A stretch of DNA of 16,855 nucleotides from Bacteroidales bacterium (GTDB taxonomy: Bacteria; Bacteroidota; Bacteroidia; Bacteroidales; UBA932). The stretch spans positions 1 through 16,855 of the forward strand of contig JAGABD010000044.1 of assembly GCA_017614795.1 (NCBI GenBank). The letters run 5' to 3'. Positions 14,948 through 16,855 of this stretch are shown one piece after another; positions within the stretch are counted from its first letter, which is position 1; each line of letters begins with the position of its first letter. The notes below the pieces were generated by a model that was given only the letters and a program-made list of their open reading frames with translations, did not search any database and was not told the origin of the DNA. Position numbers and translations under genes: made by a program.

Positions 14948-15739
14948 TTACAGACCTTTGGATTTTCCCTCGTCCCAGATGGCATCCATCTCGGCGAGGG
15001 ACATCTTTTTAAGGTCGAGGCCTTTCTTGAGTGTCTGCTCTTCCAGATAGGTGAAACGGCGGCGGAACTTTTCGCAGGCTCCGTCGAGGGCGACGCCCGG
15101 GTCGATTCCATAGATCCGCGAGGCGTTCACGAGGGCGAAGAGGGCGTCCCCGAATTCCTCTTCGATATGCTTCTGATCGCCTTCCGCGATGGCTTCGCGC
15201 ACTTCGGCGATTTCTTCGTCGACCTTGGGCCAGACATCTTCAGGCTTCTCCCAGTCGAATCCCACGGCGCGGGCCTTGTCCTGCATCGCGTAGGCTTTCA
15301 GCACCGGCGGAAAACTCTTGGGAACCCCGCCCAGAATGGTGCTGTTGCCTCCTTTTTCCTTGGTCTTGATCTTTTCCCAGGCCTCAGCCACTTCCTCTTC
15401 GGTCATGCCTTCGGAGGCGCCGTCGCCGAATACGTGGGGATGGCGGAAGATCATCTTTTCGCAGAGGCGGTCGATTATGTCGGCGATGTCGTAGCGCCCG
15501 AGCTCTTCGGAAATCTTTGCATAGAAGATAATGTGCAGAAGCACGTCGCCGAGCTCCTTCTCCAGTCCGTTCCAGTCCGCGCGCAGCACGTCGTCGCTGA
15601 GTTCGTACACTTCCTCCACCGTCATCGGACGCAGGCTCTCCACCGTCTGGGCACCGTTCCATGGGCATTTTTCGCGAAGAGTGTCCATTATGTCCAGGGC
15701 GCGGCCAAAAGCTTCCAGCTTTTCTTCTTTGGTATGCAT
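14948..15739 (-). CDS. mazG: Nucleoside triphosphate pyrophosphohydrolase MazG
   Basis: The 263-residue all-alpha enzyme hydrolyses (d)NTPs to NMP and pyrophosphate, acting as a nucleotide-pool sanitiser. It has the standard two-MazG-domain length. Domain 1 carries KCPWNGAQT (24-32), ESLRPMTVEEVYELSDDV (34-51) and the metal motif KELGDVLLH (61-69). The RHPHVFG signature is at 99-105. Domain 2 has EEIAEVREAI and EEEFGDALFALVNASR (193-208). The usual CPWD is CPWN here. I chose ATG at 15739: a TTG eleven codons upstream overlaps the promoter. The gene converges on the double-esterase gene with a 6-nt gap and diverges from the CoA transferase gene. Confidence 0.95.
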   Translation of the reverse strand: MHTKEEKLEAFGRALDIMDTLREKCPWNGAQTVESLRPMTVEEVYELSDDVLRADWNGLEKELGDVLLHIIFYAKISEELGRYDIADIIDRLCEKMIFRHPHVFGDGASEGMTEEEVAEAWEKIKTKEKGGNSTILGGVPKSFPPVLKAYAMQDKARAVGFDWEKPEDVWPKVDEEIAEVREAIAEGDQKHIEEEFGDALFALVNASRIYGIDPGVALDGACEKFRRRFTYLEEQTLKKGLDLKKMSLAEMDAIWDEGKSKGL

Positions 15740-15758
15740 AAGATTTTCACTATTTTTG
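15728..15758 (+). promoter_or_regulatory. Putative -33/-7 promoter for the CoA transferase gene
   Basis: TTTG at 15728-15731 and TATTTTTG at 15751-15758 are separated by exactly 19 nt, an excellent Bacteroidetes sigma-A match. The leader to the ATG at 15775 would be about 13 nt. The -33 box lies inside the first codons of mazG on the other strand, so the two divergent promoters overlap. Confidence 0.65.
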
Positions 15759-15760
15759 TG

Positions 15761-15768
15761 CAAAATTA
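15761..15768 (-). promoter_or_regulatory. Putative -7 box for mazG (TAATTTTG)
   Basis: TAATTTTG on the minus strand fits TAnnTTTG, 22 nt before the mazG ATG at 15739. The surrounding word GCTAATTTTGC is the same as that upstream of the comEC-like gene. No clear -33 box lies at the expected distance inside the CoA transferase gene. Confidence 0.5.
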
Positions 15769-15774
15769 GCAAAA

Positions 15775-16855
15775 ATGAAAGAAATCCGATATGTCAGCGC
15801 GGACGAGGCGGTAAGCCACATCAAGTCCGGCAGCCACATACACCTGAGCAGCGTCGCCAGCGTGCCCCACTGCCTCATCGAGGCCCTCTGCCGCAGGGCG
15901 GACGCGGGGGATGTGCGCGACCTGCACTTCCACCATTTCCACACCGAAGGCCCCGCACCGTACAGCGAGGAGCGTTATGCCGGAATCTTTTTCGAGCAGG
16001 GCTTCTTCGTGGGGCCCAACGTCAGGGCCAACGTCAACGCCGGATGGGCGGACTATCTGCCGGTTCATCTGGGCGAGAGCCAGAAGCTTTACCGCGAAGG
16101 CTACATCCATCTCGGAGCGGCCCTGGTGCAGGTTTCCAGGCCCGATGCGCAGGGACGCGTGTCGCTCGGCACTTCCGTGGACTGCAGCGTCGCGGCGGTG
16201 GAATCGGCCGACCTGGTCATAGGCGTGGTCAACCCCAACGTGCCTTACGCCCACGGCGACCTTTTGAGCCTCGACCAGTTCGACTATCTGGTGCAGGACG
16301 ACACTCCGCTCATCACCAAGGATTTCGCCGAGCCCACTCCCACGGAAGTTCTCATCGGAAAGAACTGCGCGGCTCTCGTAGAGGACGGAGACTGCATACA
16401 GATGGGCATCGGAGCCCTTCCCAACGCACTCGCCGCCCAGCTCGGAGGCCACAAGAACCTCGGCCTGCACACCGAGATGTTCGCCGACGGCCTGCTGCGC
16501 CTCATCAGGGCGGGAGTCATCAACGGCGCCTGCAAGAAGATAGACACGGGCAAGGTGGTGGCTTCGTTCCTGCTCGGCTCGCAGGACGTCTATTCCTTCA
16601 TCGACGACAACCCCGACGTGCTGATGCGCGACATCAAATACGTCAACAATCCCTTCGTGATAGCGCAGAACCCCCATATGAAGGCCATCAACTCCGCTAC
16701 GGAGGTGGACCTCACCGGGCAGATCAGCGCCGACAGCATCGGCACCCGCATCTTCTCCGGCACCGGCGGCCAGCTCGAATTCGTTCGCGGCGCCGTTATG
16801 AGCGAGGGAGGCAAGAGCATCACCGCGTTCGCATCCCGCACGCTGAAGGGCAAGA
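15775..16855 (+). CDS. Acetyl-CoA hydrolase/CoA-transferase family protein (4-hydroxybutyrate or butyrate CoA-transferase-like), 3' end outside window
   Basis: The gene runs off the right edge; 360 codons are visible of an expected 430-450 or so. It belongs to the acetyl-CoA hydrolase/transferase family (AbfT, Cat1/But-like), which moves CoA between short-chain acids such as acetate, butyrate, 4-hydroxybutyrate or succinate. The N-terminal domain begins KEIRYVSADEAVSHIKSG. The C-terminal domain has GIGALPNALA (211-220), HTEMFADG with the likely catalytic glutamate E234, and GTGGQLEFVRGAVMSEGG near the visible end. The ATG at 15775 follows a strong promoter. It shares a divergent control region with mazG. 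Substrate specificity within the family is not predictable from these motifs; transfer to acetate would connect to AckA-Pta. Confidence 0.9.
   Translation, partial: MKEIRYVSADEAVSHIKSGSHIHLSSVASVPHCLIEALCRRADAGDVRDLHFHHFHTEGPAPYSEERYAGIFFEQGFFVGPNVRANVNAGWADYLPVHLGESQKLYREGYIHLGAALVQVSRPDAQGRVSLGTSVDCSVAAVESADLVIGVVNPNVPYAHGDLLSLDQFDYLVQDDTPLITKDFAEPTPTEVLIGKNCAALVEDGDCIQMGIGALPNALAAQLGGHKNLGLHTEMFADGLLRLIRAGVINGACKKIDTGKVVASFLLGSQDVYSFIDDNPDVLMRDIKYVNNPFVIAQNPHMKAINSATEVDLTGQISADSIGTRIFSGTGGQLEFVRGAVMSEGGKSITAFASRTLKGK

Noticed and set aside
15740..15772. A TTG start that would lengthen MazG by eleven residues
   Set aside because: The extension lies across the -7 box and the shorter ATG start fits the family length.
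1..16855. Defence, toxin-antitoxin, phage or insertion-sequence modules
   Set aside because: MazG here is the two-domain housekeeping form without a MazF or abortive-infection partner, and no integrase, transposase or restriction gene is present.

Overview
This window is chromosomal DNA from a GC-rich member of the Bacteroidales (Bacteroidota). Four things point there. The divergent gene starts carry the Bacteroidetes sigma-A -7 box TAnnTTTG, twice with a -33 TTG/TTTG at 19-20 nt. Recognisable Shine-Dalgarno sequences are absent. The gene content is typical: a DUF3822-rsmD pair, a two-domain FKBP lipoprotein, a short ComEC without a metallo-beta-lactamase domain, and a short CstA. Genes are tightly packed with ATGA overlaps. 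The exact genus cannot be read from the sequence; a Rikenellaceae-like or related uncultured gut lineage is a guess. No tRNA, rRNA, CRISPR, phage or insertion-sequence gene was found.

Layout. 1-311 holds no gene but is rich in small inverted repeats. 312-1376 (-) encodes a short ComEC/Rec2-type membrane protein. Divergent from it, 1502-3753 (+) is the acetate pathway pair ackA-pta, separated by a perfect 20-bp palindrome that resembles a hairpin in 1-209. Converging on pta with a 4-nt overlap is a four-gene minus-strand operon (8465 down to 3750): DHH/DHHA1 phosphoesterase, double-FKBP lipoprotein, MATE exporter, and membrane-anchored serine hydrolase. Divergent from the DHH gene is a seven-gene plus-strand run (8555-14941): an unknown membrane-anchored protein, a compact DUF3822 protein, rsmD, a short cstA, a secreted alpha/beta esterase, a YhcH/YjgK/YiaL protein, and a secreted protein with two fused esterase domains. 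No gap in this run exceeds 12 nt. mazG (14948-15739, -) converges on its end. A divergent promoter pair separates mazG from an acetyl-CoA hydrolase/CoA-transferase gene that runs off the right edge.

How the genes fit together. AckA-Pta (acetyl-CoA to acetate plus ATP), the CoA transferase and CstA (family members carry pyruvate or peptides) suggest fermentative handling of C2-C4 acids, but they lie in three separate transcription units. NrnA-like DHH, MazG and RsmD are nucleotide and ribosome housekeeping genes. The most unusual part is the cstA-esterase-yhcH-double-esterase block, which looks like a small uncharacterised module for de-esterifying and handling a sugar or sugar acid. Its substrate cannot be read from the sequence. 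I do not see a clearly new defence or mobile system here.
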